DNA from: an uncultured Pelagibacteraceae bacterium
GTDB taxonomy: Bacteria; Pseudomonadota; Alphaproteobacteria; Pelagibacterales; Pelagibacteraceae
Length of the DNA stretch: 64,000 nucleotides
Assembly: GCA_902613065.1 (NCBI GenBank)
Contig: CACMFU010000002.1
Location: forward strand, 93,266 to 157,265
Direction of reading: 5' to 3'
Below, in pieces: positions 24,005 to 33,188 of the stretch. The number at the start of each line of letters is the position of its first letter. Position 1 is the stretch's first letter. The notes beneath the pieces are model-generated. The model saw only the letters and a program-made list of their open reading frames with translations. It did no database searches and had not been told where the DNA came from. The position numbers were made by a program, and so were the translations under genes.

Positions 24005-25474
24005 TTACTTTTTGCTAACTTTTTTTGTTGATTTAGTTTTTTTAGCTACTTTTTTTGTAGCTTTAGATGGTTTGGCTGTTTTCTTTTCTTTTTTATCTTC
24101 TGACTTAACTTCTTTTTTTACTTTTACTTTATCATCAGCACTTTCGGATAGTTTTGCTAATTTCTCTTGCTCTTTCAGATTTTTTTCATTCTCTTCTTTT
24201 AAGATTTTTTCAGCTTCTTCTTTGCTAATTTCTTTTTTATTTACTTTCGCAATTTTTTTAAGTTCGGCAATTATTTTCTCTTCATAAATAGAACCTCTTA
24301 AGCTTTCTATGGCTCCTGGATTTTTCTCATAATACTCTTTAACCATTTTTTCTTGTCCAGGCATCATTCTAAATTGTTTTTGTATTTCTACATTTAACTC
24401 TTCTTGAGATACTTTAATTTTATTTTTTTCACCAAATGCATTTAGAATTAAACCAGTTTTAATTCTTTTTTTAGCTTGTTCCTCAAAATATTTCATATTT
24501 TTTTTCTTTTCTTCTTCTTTCATACCTTGGGCTAATATATTTATTTCTTGTTCAATAAGGTTAGCTGGTAACTGATCTAGTTTTTGTTTTTCAATTTGTT
24601 CAAGAATTTGTTTTTTTGAAATCATTTCTAATGAATTTTTAAATTCATCATTAATTTGTTTAGATATTAATTCTTTTAAATTATTTAAATCTTTTGCTCC
24701 TAAATTTTTTGCAAAGTTGTCATCTATTTTTGTTTCTTCAGGTTTTTTTACTGCTGTAATTTTACATTCAAACAATGCTGATTTGTTAGCTACTTCTTTT
24801 TCTGGAAAGTTTTCTGGTAGTTTAACTTCTACTTTTTTATCTTGTTTCTTTTTGACACCTTCTAATTGCTTATCAAACCCTTTAATGAATAAATCTTTTC
24901 CAAGTTCTAATTGAGTATTTTTTCCCTCATTTCCTTTAAATTCTTTACCATCAACTGTTGCCTTGTAATCAAAAACAACTAAATCACCGACTTTAGCTGC
25001 ATAATTTTCTTCAGCGTCTTTAAAATTTTTCTGAGTTTTGGCTATTTGATCAATTCTTTTATCTGTTTCTTTAGGATCAATTTTAACTACGTATTCGTCT
25101 ACTTTAAGATCTTTTAATGATCCAACTTCAACATTAGGTAATTCTGTTACAGAAATTGTGTATTCAAGATCTTTTCCTTCACCAAAAGATTTTAAATCAA
25201 TTTTTGGCTGACCAGCTGGTTTAATTTTATTATCCTCAAGAGCTTTAGTAGTAGTATCTTTTAATACTTTATCGATTACTTCTCCGTATACAGCTTTTCC
25301 AAACTGTCTTTTTAAAATTTCTGTTGGAACTTTGCCTGGTCTAAATCCTTTTAAAACGACATCTTTTTTAATCTCTTCGTATTTTTCTTCGAGATATCCA
25401 GATATAGTTTTTTTATCGATAAAAACCTTTATATCTTTTTCTAAACCTTTTTTATTTTCTACTGTTACTTTCAT
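24005..25474 (-). CDS. tig: Trigger factor; start revised to ATG at 25474 because the ORF-track start at 25519 lies inside tRNA-Leu
   Basis: MKVTVENKKGLEKDIKVFI...LKGFRPGKVPTEILKRQFG; precedes clpP; Lys-rich C-terminal tail. Confidence 0.95.
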   Translation of the reverse strand: MKVTVENKKGLEKDIKVFIDKKTISGYLEEKYEEIKKDVVLKGFRPGKVPTEILKRQFGKAVYGEVIDKVLKDTTTKALEDNKIKPAGQPKIDLKSFGEGKDLEYTISVTELPNVEVGSLKDLKVDEYVVKIDPKETDKRIDQIAKTQKNFKDAEENYAAKVGDLVVFDYKATVDGKEFKGNEGKNTQLELGKDLFIKGFDKQLEGVKKKQDKKVEVKLPENFPEKEVANKSALFECKITAVKKPEETKIDDNFAKNLGAKDLNNLKELISKQINDEFKNSLEMISKKQILEQIEKQKLDQLPANLIEQEINILAQGMKEEEKKKNMKYFEEQAKKRIKTGLILNAFGEKNKIKVSQEELNVEIQKQFRMMPGQEKMVKEYYEKNPGAIESLRGSIYEEKIIAELKKIAKVNKKEISKEEAEKILKEENEKNLKEQEKLAKLSESADDKVKVKKEVKSEDKKEKKTAKPSKATKKVAKKTKSTKKVSKK

Positions 25475-25480
25475 AAAATA

Positions 25481-25565
25481 TGGTAGGCGAGAAAGGACTC
25501 GAACCTTCACAGTTTGCACTATTGGTTCCTAAGACCAACGCGTCTACCAATTCCGCCACTCGCCC
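25481..25565 (-). tRNA. tRNA-Leu(TAG), CCA encoded
   Basis: Reverse strand GGGCGAGTGGCGGAATTGGTAGACGCGTTGGTCTTAGGAACCAATAGTGCAAACTGTGAAGGTTCGAGTCCTTTCTCGCCTACCA; long variable arm, anticodon TAG. Confidence 0.95.
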
Positions 25566-25627
25566 AAATTATTGGTGCTTTATATATGATTGTTTATAAT
25601 TGTCCAATCAGAATAATAGTGTAAAAC

Positions 25628-25822
25628 ATGAGCTTAATTGATATGAGCAAAACAAATATTGCAATTGTTATTTATCTCGTCGGTCTTGCATTAGGTGCAA
25701 TCTTTTTAGATATATGGAGTGCTGAAACTAGTCCAAAAGCTTTATTAGGAATTGCATGGACAACTTTATTTGCAATTGCTTTATTCTTCGCTGAAAAAGA
25801 AAAAGAAGAAAAGAAAGATTAA
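25628..25822 (+). CDS. Small two-TM membrane protein, function unknown
   Basis: MSLIDMSKTNIAIVIYLVGLALGAIFLDIWSAETSPKALLGIAWTTLFAIALFFAEKEKEEKKD; hydrophobic segments plus charged tail. Confidence 0.7.
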   Translation: MSLIDMSKTNIAIVIYLVGLALGAIFLDIWSAETSPKALLGIAWTTLFAIALFFAEKEKEEKKD

Positions 25823-26673
25823 TTCTTCTTTATTAATTCACTTATAAATAGTTCACCATCACCATCATCAACAGCTTTTTTGTAAAAAGATTTTGATAGA
25901 TCGGATAATTTTTCCGCATTATCCATGCCTTTTAGTAAATCTGTTATATACGTTAAATCTTTTAGTGTATTAGTCGCTGTAAACTTAAAACCTGTGTAAT
26001 CATCCTCTAGAACCTTGTCAAAAATTCTCTTTAAAGCATTAGAATTACCTGATCCTAATTGTGCTACTTTATAAAGTTTATCTAAATCAATATCTAATTT
26101 TTTTGCAGCTTTTATTAATTCAATTACGTAAGTAGCTGTTCCTAAAGATAGAAAATTATTTAATAATTTTGTCTTTGCACCATTTCCAATTCCTCCAAAA
26201 TGATAATAATTTTTACAAAAACATTTTAAAAGTTCTTCTGATCTTTTTAAATTTTCTTCAGATCCACCAACAATTCCACCCAATATTCCCTCTTCTGCTT
26301 GAACAGGACCTCCCATTACAGGGCACTCTAAATAAGGAATATTATTTGCATTTAATATTTGTTCCATTTCGATAGATCCATTTTGATTATGAGTGGTAAT
26401 ATCAATAATGATTGTTTTATCAGTCAGTAATGAAACTATTTTTTTACCAATTTCGTGTGCTATTGGAGAGTTCGTTACGCATAAAAACAAAGCATCTAAT
26501 CCACTTTTGCAGAGTTCTTCATAAGAATTAACTTCTTTTGCACCCTCTTTAACTATTCTATCAATTGGCTTTCTGTTCTTATTAGCAATTACAAATAATT
26601 CATGATTATTTTTAAGGATGTTATTTGCGATACCAAATCCCATCCATCCAACGCCTATAAATCCAACTTTCAT
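25819..26673 (-). CDS. NAD(P)-dependent beta-hydroxyacid dehydrogenase (3-hydroxyisobutyrate dehydrogenase family)
   Basis: GFIGVGWMGFGIANNIL Rossmann motif; ECPVMGGPVQAEEG; AKTKLLNNFL. Confidence 0.9.
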   Translation of the reverse strand: MKVGFIGVGWMGFGIANNILKNNHELFVIANKNRKPIDRIVKEGAKEVNSYEELCKSGLDALFLCVTNSPIAHEIGKKIVSLLTDKTIIIDITTHNQNGSIEMEQILNANNIPYLECPVMGGPVQAEEGILGGIVGGSEENLKRSEELLKCFCKNYYHFGGIGNGAKTKLLNNFLSLGTATYVIELIKAAKKLDIDLDKLYKVAQLGSGNSNALKRIFDKVLEDDYTGFKFTATNTLKDLTYITDLLKGMDNAEKLSDLSKSFYKKAVDDGDGELFISELIKKN

Positions 26674-26701
26674 AATTCAATATAATAATCATGTATAATT
26701 A

Positions 26702-27265
26702 CTACATGGTTTCAATACTTCCTATAAATTTATAATCTTTATCTATAACAACAATTTCACCAGATGAAGTACCAAAATTTAACATTTCAGAAATAACTAC
26801 AAAATGTGTTACTAAAATAAGATTTTTCTCACTATTCCAGTTAGATATATATTTTTTTAAACTCTTAATTTGTTCATCTTTATATTTATAAAACTTTTCT
26901 TGATAAAAAGAGTTTAAACCTTTGAAAGTTTCATAATTATTAAAGGCAAATCTTGCAGTATCTTTGCATCTACACCATTCACTAGATAACACTTTATCAA
27001 TTTGAATATTATTTTCACTAAATAATTTTCCAATTTTTTTTGATTGCTCTATACCTTCTTGATTTAAATTTCTTTGAGTATCACATTTTTTTAAATCAAT
27101 ATTATCAGGATCTCCATTTCCAGGTGCAAGTGAATGTCTTATAAATACAATTTTCCCACCCTTCTGCAGTTCGCTTATTACTAAATCATTAGCCTGTGAA
27201 TAATTTGAATTAAAAATACTTAGCAAAAATAAAAGAATAAAATTTATATATTTCATAAACGACAA
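26702..27265 (-). CDS. Secreted histidine phosphatase (phosphoglycerate mutase-like)
   Basis: N-terminal signal peptide-like stretch; FIRHSLAPG RH motif; LSSEWCRCKDTA; ILVTHFV. Confidence 0.85.
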   Translation of the reverse strand: MSFMKYINFILLFLLSIFNSNYSQANDLVISELQKGGKIVFIRHSLAPGNGDPDNIDLKKCDTQRNLNQEGIEQSKKIGKLFSENNIQIDKVLSSEWCRCKDTARFAFNNYETFKGLNSFYQEKFYKYKDEQIKSLKKYISNWNSEKNLILVTHFVVISEMLNFGTSSGEIVVIDKDYKFIGSIETM

Positions 27266-27286
27266 TTAAATTTTTATCTGTATTTT

Positions 27287-28765
27287 TTATAATAGAGCTT
27301 TCTGAACTGATAATTTCCAACCATTTATTAAATCGTTCCTAACTTTTCGGTTTATTTTAGGCTTAAAAATTTTATCTTTTTTCCATTTCCTCTTGATTTG
27401 ATATAATGATTTAAATAATCCAATTTGATATCCAGCTAGTAAAGCTACTCCTAAACCAGTTGTTTCTAATACCTTTGGTCTTTCTGTATTTATATTTATG
27501 ATGTCAGATAAAAATTGCGAAAACCAGTTGTTTTTTACCATGCCTCCATCAATCTTAAGTTTAGTTGGTTTTAAACCATCTTTTTTCATTGCATTAAATA
27601 AATCATTACTTTGATAGGCAACTGACTCTAATACTGCTCTAACTAAGGTTTTCCAATCACTATTTCTTGTTAAACCTGTTATTACCCCTCTTGCATCAGG
27701 CCTCCAATAAGGTGCTCCCATTCCACTGAAGGCAGGCACAACGTATACACCCTCATTATTTTTTTTTGATTGAGCAATTGTTTCCGTATCAAAAGCATTG
27801 TTAATAAATTTTAATTTATCTCTTAACCATTGTACACCTGCACCTGCAATAAAAATAGATCCTTCAAGAGCATAAGTATTTTTTCCATTCAATCTGTAAC
27901 ATATTGTTGTTAATAATTTATTTTTAGAATAAATTTTTTTTGAACCAGTATTCATTATGACAAAGGCACCAGTTCCATATGTGCTTTTTACTGAACCTCT
28001 TTCAAAGCATGACTGTCCTACTGCAGCTGCTTGTTGGTCTCCTAGAACTGCTGATATTGGTATTTCACTGCCGACAATTCTCTTACTTGTTAAACCAAAA
28101 TTATCAGCTGAATTTTTAACTTTTGGCAAAATATTTTCAGAAATTTTAAGTTTTTTTAAGATTTCTTTATCCCATTTATTATTATTAATGTTAAATAACA
28201 TGGTCCTACAAGCATTAGTTGCTTCTGTTAAATGATGTTGCCCATTAGTAAGTTTCCAAATAAGGAAAGTATCAACAGTACCAAATAATAAATTATTTGA
28301 TTTTAAAAGTTTCTTAACATTTTTTACGTTTTCTAGTATCCATTTAATTTTAGTTGCAGAAAAATATGGGTCAATAAATAATCCAGTTTTTTTTCTAAAA
28401 ATTTTTTCATAATTTTTTTTCTTTAACTCTTCACAATAGTCTTGGGTTCTTCTATCTTGCCAAACAATTGCGTTGTAGACTGGTTTTCCTGTTTTCTTAT
28501 TCCAAAGAATAGTTGTCTCTCTCTGGTTAGTTATTCCTATACTTAATATTTTTCCTCTTAATAGTGATGCTTTTTTTATTACTTTTTTCAACGCTTTTAG
28601 AGTTGTAAGCCAAATTTCGTTTGGATTATGCTCCACCCATCCATTTTTTGGAAAATATTGATTAAATTCAAACTGGGATGTAAATTTTATATTACCATCT
28701 AAATCAAAGAGAATTGCTCTAGTTGATGTTGTGCCTTGGTCAATAGCAACAAGAAATTTTTTCAC
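27287..28765 (-). CDS. glpK: Glycerol kinase
   Basis: AIDQGTTSTRAILFD, GWVEHNPNEIW, NQRETTILWNKKTGKPVYNAIVWQDRRT, GLTRNSDWKTLVRAVLESVAYQ. Confidence 0.97.
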   Translation of the reverse strand: MKKFLVAIDQGTTSTRAILFDLDGNIKFTSQFEFNQYFPKNGWVEHNPNEIWLTTLKALKKVIKKASLLRGKILSIGITNQRETTILWNKKTGKPVYNAIVWQDRRTQDYCEELKKKNYEKIFRKKTGLFIDPYFSATKIKWILENVKNVKKLLKSNNLLFGTVDTFLIWKLTNGQHHLTEATNACRTMLFNINNNKWDKEILKKLKISENILPKVKNSADNFGLTSKRIVGSEIPISAVLGDQQAAAVGQSCFERGSVKSTYGTGAFVIMNTGSKKIYSKNKLLTTICYRLNGKNTYALEGSIFIAGAGVQWLRDKLKFINNAFDTETIAQSKKNNEGVYVVPAFSGMGAPYWRPDARGVITGLTRNSDWKTLVRAVLESVAYQSNDLFNAMKKDGLKPTKLKIDGGMVKNNWFSQFLSDIININTERPKVLETTGLGVALLAGYQIGLFKSLYQIKRKWKKDKIFKPKINRKVRNDLINGWKLSVQKALL

Positions 28766-28807
28766 AATTTAAGTCTATACTTAAATTTTTTTTTCTAAAA
28801 GTAAAAA

Positions 28808-29530
28808 CTAATACAAGCTGGAAGGATTAACACTTTTAAATTCTAACATGTTCTCAAAAGTACACATTTCAGGTTTTGAAAAAGTAATTTTTGGAAATTT
28901 TTTACTAAAGTCTAAAAATAGTTTTTTATTAAATTCAATTAAATTACTTATTTCAATCTCACTAAGCTCTCTTAAGATATATGCCAAAGTAATATGAAAA
29001 GTATATCTTTGATGGTTTTCAAATTTAATTTTTAATAAGCTACTTAGTTCATCTCTACAATTTCTAAGAATTTTTTCATCCTTTTTAGAAAAAGGTTCTA
29101 AAATAATACTATAACCACCAAAAAATGTTTTTAGTTTAAGATTAAATTCTTTTGGAAAATTATAGTTTTTAATTCTTTTATTTAATTCAAAAGCTATATC
29201 TTTGTGATCCATATCAAGATCTATATCTGATGGCCAATTATTTGTATTTTTTGTATTTAAATTACAACAATCAAATAACGTCATATGAAAACTAGATTGA
29301 GGTAAATAGAAATAAGTTTTTTCTGGATTAAAATTTTTTATTTTTTTTTGAAAACTACTAATTTCATCGGATAAATTGGTATTAAGAGGAATATTACAAA
29401 TTATTGTACAACCTGGAAAGGGTAAAGGATTTCCTTTGTCATCAAATTTATTTTCAGCACCTTTTAAAGTATATCCTTCAAGTTTTCCAGCTAAAAACTT
29501 TTCCTCATTACTAACTATATTTAAATCCAT
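28808..29530 (-). CDS. DUF1868 / 2H phosphoesterase (2'-5' RNA ligase-like) domain protein
   Basis: NPLPFPGCTIICNIP and two HxT motifs: SSFHMTLFDC and YTFHITLAYIL. Confidence 0.75.
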   Translation of the reverse strand: MDLNIVSNEEKFLAGKLEGYTLKGAENKFDDKGNPLPFPGCTIICNIPLNTNLSDEISSFQKKIKNFNPEKTYFYLPQSSFHMTLFDCCNLNTKNTNNWPSDIDLDMDHKDIAFELNKRIKNYNFPKEFNLKLKTFFGGYSIILEPFSKKDEKILRNCRDELSSLLKIKFENHQRYTFHITLAYILRELSEIEISNLIEFNKKLFLDFSKKFPKITFSKPEMCTFENMLEFKSVNPSSLY

Positions 29531-29539
29531 TAAAATAAA

Positions 29540-30463
29540 CTAAAACCAGTTTATATTTTCTTTCTCACAAAGTTCTTTAAGCTTCAATGGATAATCTGTC
29601 ATGATACCATCTACACCATACTCAACCATTTTTAACATGTCGTAATCTTTGTTTACTGTCCAAACGTTCACTGGCAAATTTTCTTGATGAGAAATATCTA
29701 CTAGTTTTTTTGTAATATCTTTATGGTATGGATGCCAAGCTTCTCCGCCTTGTGATTTTATAATTTTCGGTAATTCATGATTTTCAAAAAAGGGCATGTA
29801 ACTCATCCATGGAGATCTATTATAAATTGTATTTTTAATTTTAATTCCAGCCTGTTGTTGAAAAGTTAAATAAGCTCTTGAAATTTCAGGGTAAAGTTTT
29901 TTCATTTCTGTCAGTGTTCGCCAATCAAATGATGAAACAATTATTTTATTTTGTAAGGTTGACTTATTTACCTCTTGCATAACTAGTTTAACCATTTCTT
30001 CTGGAGTCGGCGTTAGATTTTCCTCATCAGGTGTAGATTTAATTTCTAAATTTATTAATAGATTTTCAGATATGTTTTTTGAGGATAAATTTAATAATTC
30101 AGAAAGTTTCGGTATCTTTTGATTTTCTAAAGTTTTTTGATTAACAAATCTTCTTCCATATCTAGATAACTTATTTAAAGATCCAACATCAAATTTTAAA
30201 AGTTCTTCATAAGTTAAATCATATATTTTTATATTTTCATCCTCTATCCAATTTCCCTCGTTATCTTTTGTAAGACTTGGATCTAATCTAAAGTCGTGAG
30301 TAATCACAGGAATAAAATCTTTTGAAATCAAAATATCAGTTTCGTATGCATTAATATTGTTTTCAAATAAGTATTTAAAACCTTCTAGAGTGTTTTCGGG
30401 AAGATCTCCTCTTGCTCCTCGGTGACCATAAATTTTTATATGATTTGGTTTGCTTAAAATCAA
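29540..30463 (-). CDS. ugpQ: Glycerophosphodiester phosphodiesterase
   Basis: YGHRGARGDLPENTLEGFKYLFENNINAYETDILISKDFIPVITHDFRLD; PVNVWTVNKDYDMLKMVEYGVDGIMTDYP. Confidence 0.93.
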   Translation of the reverse strand: MILSKPNHIKIYGHRGARGDLPENTLEGFKYLFENNINAYETDILISKDFIPVITHDFRLDPSLTKDNEGNWIEDENIKIYDLTYEELLKFDVGSLNKLSRYGRRFVNQKTLENQKIPKLSELLNLSSKNISENLLINLEIKSTPDEENLTPTPEEMVKLVMQEVNKSTLQNKIIVSSFDWRTLTEMKKLYPEISRAYLTFQQQAGIKIKNTIYNRSPWMSYMPFFENHELPKIIKSQGGEAWHPYHKDITKKLVDISHQENLPVNVWTVNKDYDMLKMVEYGVDGIMTDYPLKLKELCEKENINWF

Positions 30464-30465
30464 AA

Positions 30466-31518
30466 TTAATTAACTCTTTTGCCAGTGCTTTTATCAAAAA
30501 TATAATATTTATTGTTCTCAATATTAAGACTTAGATCAGCACCTTTTTCAATAGTTAGATTTCCCGGACACCTATAACAAAAGTCTTTTTTGTCTTTTAA
30601 TTGACCATAAACAAGATTATCCGAACCAAGTTGTTCCACTAAGTCTACTTTTAAATTAATTAAACTATTTTCACTTTGACTTAAATGTTCAGGTCTTATT
30701 CCTAATTTTACTTCTCCCTCAAAGTCACTATCAATATCTTTAATTTCAAAACCTTCTGCAGATAATGTTTTATTTTTTATATTACCATCTAAAAAATTCA
30801 TTTGAGGTGAGCCAATAAAACCAGCAACAAATAATGATTTTGGATTATCATATATCTCAATAGGAGTTCCAAGCTGTTCAATAATTCCATTGTTAATAAC
30901 TGCTAATCTATCAGCAAGTGTCATGGCCTCTACTTGATCATGCGTAACAAATATGCTTGTTACTCCAACTTTCTGCTGAAGTTTTTTGATTTCAAGTCTC
31001 ATCTGAATTCTTAATTTTGCATCTAAGTTTGAAAGAGGTTCATCAAATAAGAATATTTTAGGATTTCTAACAATTGCTCTACCCATTGCAACTCTTTGTC
31101 TTTGACCTCCGGATAACATTGAAGGTTTTCTCTGTAAATAATCTGAAATTTGTAGCAGCTTAGCTGCATCATTTACTTTTTGCTCAATTGTTTCTTTGTC
31201 AATTCCTCTGTTTTTTAGACCATAAGCCAAGTTATTATAAACATTCATATGTGGGTATAATGCATAGTTCTGAAACACCATTGCTACATCTCTTTCAGAC
31301 GGATCTACCTCATTAATTAATTTTCCATCAAGATTAATATCACCCTCTGTAATATCCTCTAAGCCTGCAACCATTCTTAATAAAGTTGATTTTCCACATC
31401 CACTAGGTCCTACAAAAACCATAAACTCACCTTCATCAACACTTAATGAAGTTTCATGAACAGCCTTAGTTCCATTTGGGTAAATCTTAGTCACATTTTT
31501 TAAATCTAAAAAGCTCAT
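30466..31518 (-). CDS. ugpC: sn-glycerol-3-phosphate ABC transporter ATP-binding protein
   Basis: GPSGCGKSTLLRMVAGLE, LSGGQRQRVAMGRAIVRNPKIFLFDEPLSNLDAKLR; MalK/UgpC type. Confidence 0.93.
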   Translation of the reverse strand: MSFLDLKNVTKIYPNGTKAVHETSLSVDEGEFMVFVGPSGCGKSTLLRMVAGLEDITEGDINLDGKLINEVDPSERDVAMVFQNYALYPHMNVYNNLAYGLKNRGIDKETIEQKVNDAAKLLQISDYLQRKPSMLSGGQRQRVAMGRAIVRNPKIFLFDEPLSNLDAKLRIQMRLEIKKLQQKVGVTSIFVTHDQVEAMTLADRLAVINNGIIEQLGTPIEIYDNPKSLFVAGFIGSPQMNFLDGNIKNKTLSAEGFEIKDIDSDFEGEVKLGIRPEHLSQSENSLINLKVDLVEQLGSDNLVYGQLKDKKDFCYRCPGNLTIEKGADLSLNIENNKYYIFDKSTGKRVN

Positions 31519-32370
31519 TTATTTCTCCGTTTGAATTAATCCTTTTATGAACCATTTTTGTAAAAATACTACCACTAAAACTGGTGGGATCATTGACAAA
31601 ATGATATACGCAAATCTTTCTGCAGTTCTTGGCAGAGCAACTCCTTCATAGCTTTCTGTGTAAATAATCTTCATTCCCATTACAACAGTCCAGTATTCTT
31701 CTGCAGTTGTCATTATTAGTGGCCATAAATATTGGCTGTATCCATATACAAACATAAAGATAAACATTGCTGCTATCATGGTTTTAGATAATGGAACCAA
31801 GAAATCTATGAAAAAACTCCAAGCATTTGCTCCGTCTAATTTTGCTGACTCCAAGAGTTCATCTGGAATTGTTTTATAAAATTGTCTGAAGAAAAATGTT
31901 GCTGTAGCTGAAGCAACTAATGGAAGGATAAGGCCTGTATATGAATTTGTTAAACCTAAATCAGATACAATTTTATAGCTTGGAAAAATCCTTACCTCCA
32001 AAGGAACAAGTAGAGTAATAAAGATTAACCAAAAAATTGGTACAGCTAATTTAAATCTATAATAAACCAAAGCATATGCTGACATTGCTGAAATAACTAC
32101 CTTAAGTGTTGCAATTCCTAATGCCATTATAAAACTATTAATAAACATTTTTGCAGCAGTCACTTCTTCTGACCAACCACCTTTTTCATTTAAAACTTCG
32201 TTATAGTTTCTTGCTAGCTGATCACCTATATGAAACTTCATACCTTCGGTTAATATAGTTACAGAGTCATGCGAAGAACTTGCAAAAGATATCCAAATAG
32301 GAACTACCATTAACAAGACTCCTAGTATTAAAATAATATGAGCAATTATTTGAAGTGGTTTAATTTTCAT
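31519..32370 (-). CDS. ugpE: sn-glycerol-3-phosphate ABC transporter permease, UgpE-like (copy 1)
   Basis: MalG/UgpE family, ELLESAKLDGANAWSFFIDFLVPLSKT EAA motif. Confidence 0.9.
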   Translation of the reverse strand: MKIKPLQIIAHIILILGVLLMVVPIWISFASSSHDSVTILTEGMKFHIGDQLARNYNEVLNEKGGWSEEVTAAKMFINSFIMALGIATLKVVISAMSAYALVYYRFKLAVPIFWLIFITLLVPLEVRIFPSYKIVSDLGLTNSYTGLILPLVASATATFFFRQFYKTIPDELLESAKLDGANAWSFFIDFLVPLSKTMIAAMFIFMFVYGYSQYLWPLIMTTAEEYWTVVMGMKIIYTESYEGVALPRTAERFAYIILSMIPPVLVVVFLQKWFIKGLIQTEK

Positions 32371-33188
32371 TTATCTTGAAAAACCCCCTTAATAAAATAT
32401 TTCTGCAACACAATTATAATTAAAATTGGTGGCACCATAGACATCATCACGAAAGCAAAACGATGAACAATTGAACCCGACATCATTTTTAATCCCATAA
32501 CCACTGTCCAATATTGTTCTGAAGTTGTTACCAATAATGGCCATAGATACTGATTGTAGCCAAAAACAAACATAAATATTAACATCGCTACAATCATTGT
32601 TTTTGACAAAGGAATTAAAAAATCAACAAAAAATCTCCAGGTATTTGCTCCATCAAGTTTTGCGGATTCAAGTAATTCATCTGGAACGGTTTTATAAAAT
32701 TGTCGAAAGAATAATGTTGCTATAGCTGATGCTGAAATAGGAACTATTAATCCAAAGTAAGAATTCACTAGATTAAGCTCAGCCATTACTGAATAAGTAG
32801 GGAAAATTCTTAACTCTAATGGTACTAAAATTGTAATAAATATAATCCAAAACAATAATGTTGCATATTTTATTCTGTAATAAACCAACGCGTAAGCAGC
32901 CATTAAAGATGTAACAACGGATAATATTGCAACTCCTGTAGCCATGATAAAACTATTAAAAAACATTTTTAATGCTGTTATCTCTTTAAAAAAACCACCC
33001 TGATATAATAAAACTCGTAAGTAATTTTCATAAAAGCTATCTCCTAAAAACATTTGGAGACCATTCATATTAATCATTGAACTCGTGTGCGTCGAGCTAG
33101 CAAAAATCATCCATACAGGAACTAACATGATTAGTATTCCAATGAGTAAAATTAAATGTGAAAAACTTGATGTGATAAATCTAGTCAT
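32367..33188 (-). CDS. ugpE: sn-glycerol-3-phosphate ABC transporter permease, UgpE-like (copy 2, paralogous to neighbour)
   Basis: DELLESAKLDGANTWRFFVDFLIPLSKT; strongly similar along its length to the product of 31519..32370. Confidence 0.88.
   Translation of the reverse strand: MTRFITSSFSHLILLIGILIMLVPVWMIFASSTHTSSMINMNGLQMFLGDSFYENYLRVLLYQGGFFKEITALKMFFNSFIMATGVAILSVVTSLMAAYALVYYRIKYATLLFWIIFITILVPLELRIFPTYSVMAELNLVNSYFGLIVPISASAIATLFFRQFYKTVPDELLESAKLDGANTWRFFVDFLIPLSKTMIVAMLIFMFVFGYNQYLWPLLVTTSEQYWTVVMGLKMMSGSIVHRFAFVMMSMVPPILIIIVLQKYFIKGVFQDK

Noticed and set aside
25475-25519. N-terminal extension of tig in the ORF track
   Set aside because: Lies within tRNA-Leu(TAG); trigger factor starts at MKVTVENKKG, ATG 25474
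28768-28796. TTTAAG-tctata-CTTAAA followed by a T-run, terminator-like on the plus strand
   Set aside because: No plus-strand gene upstream; AT-only short stem in AT-rich DNA, probably chance
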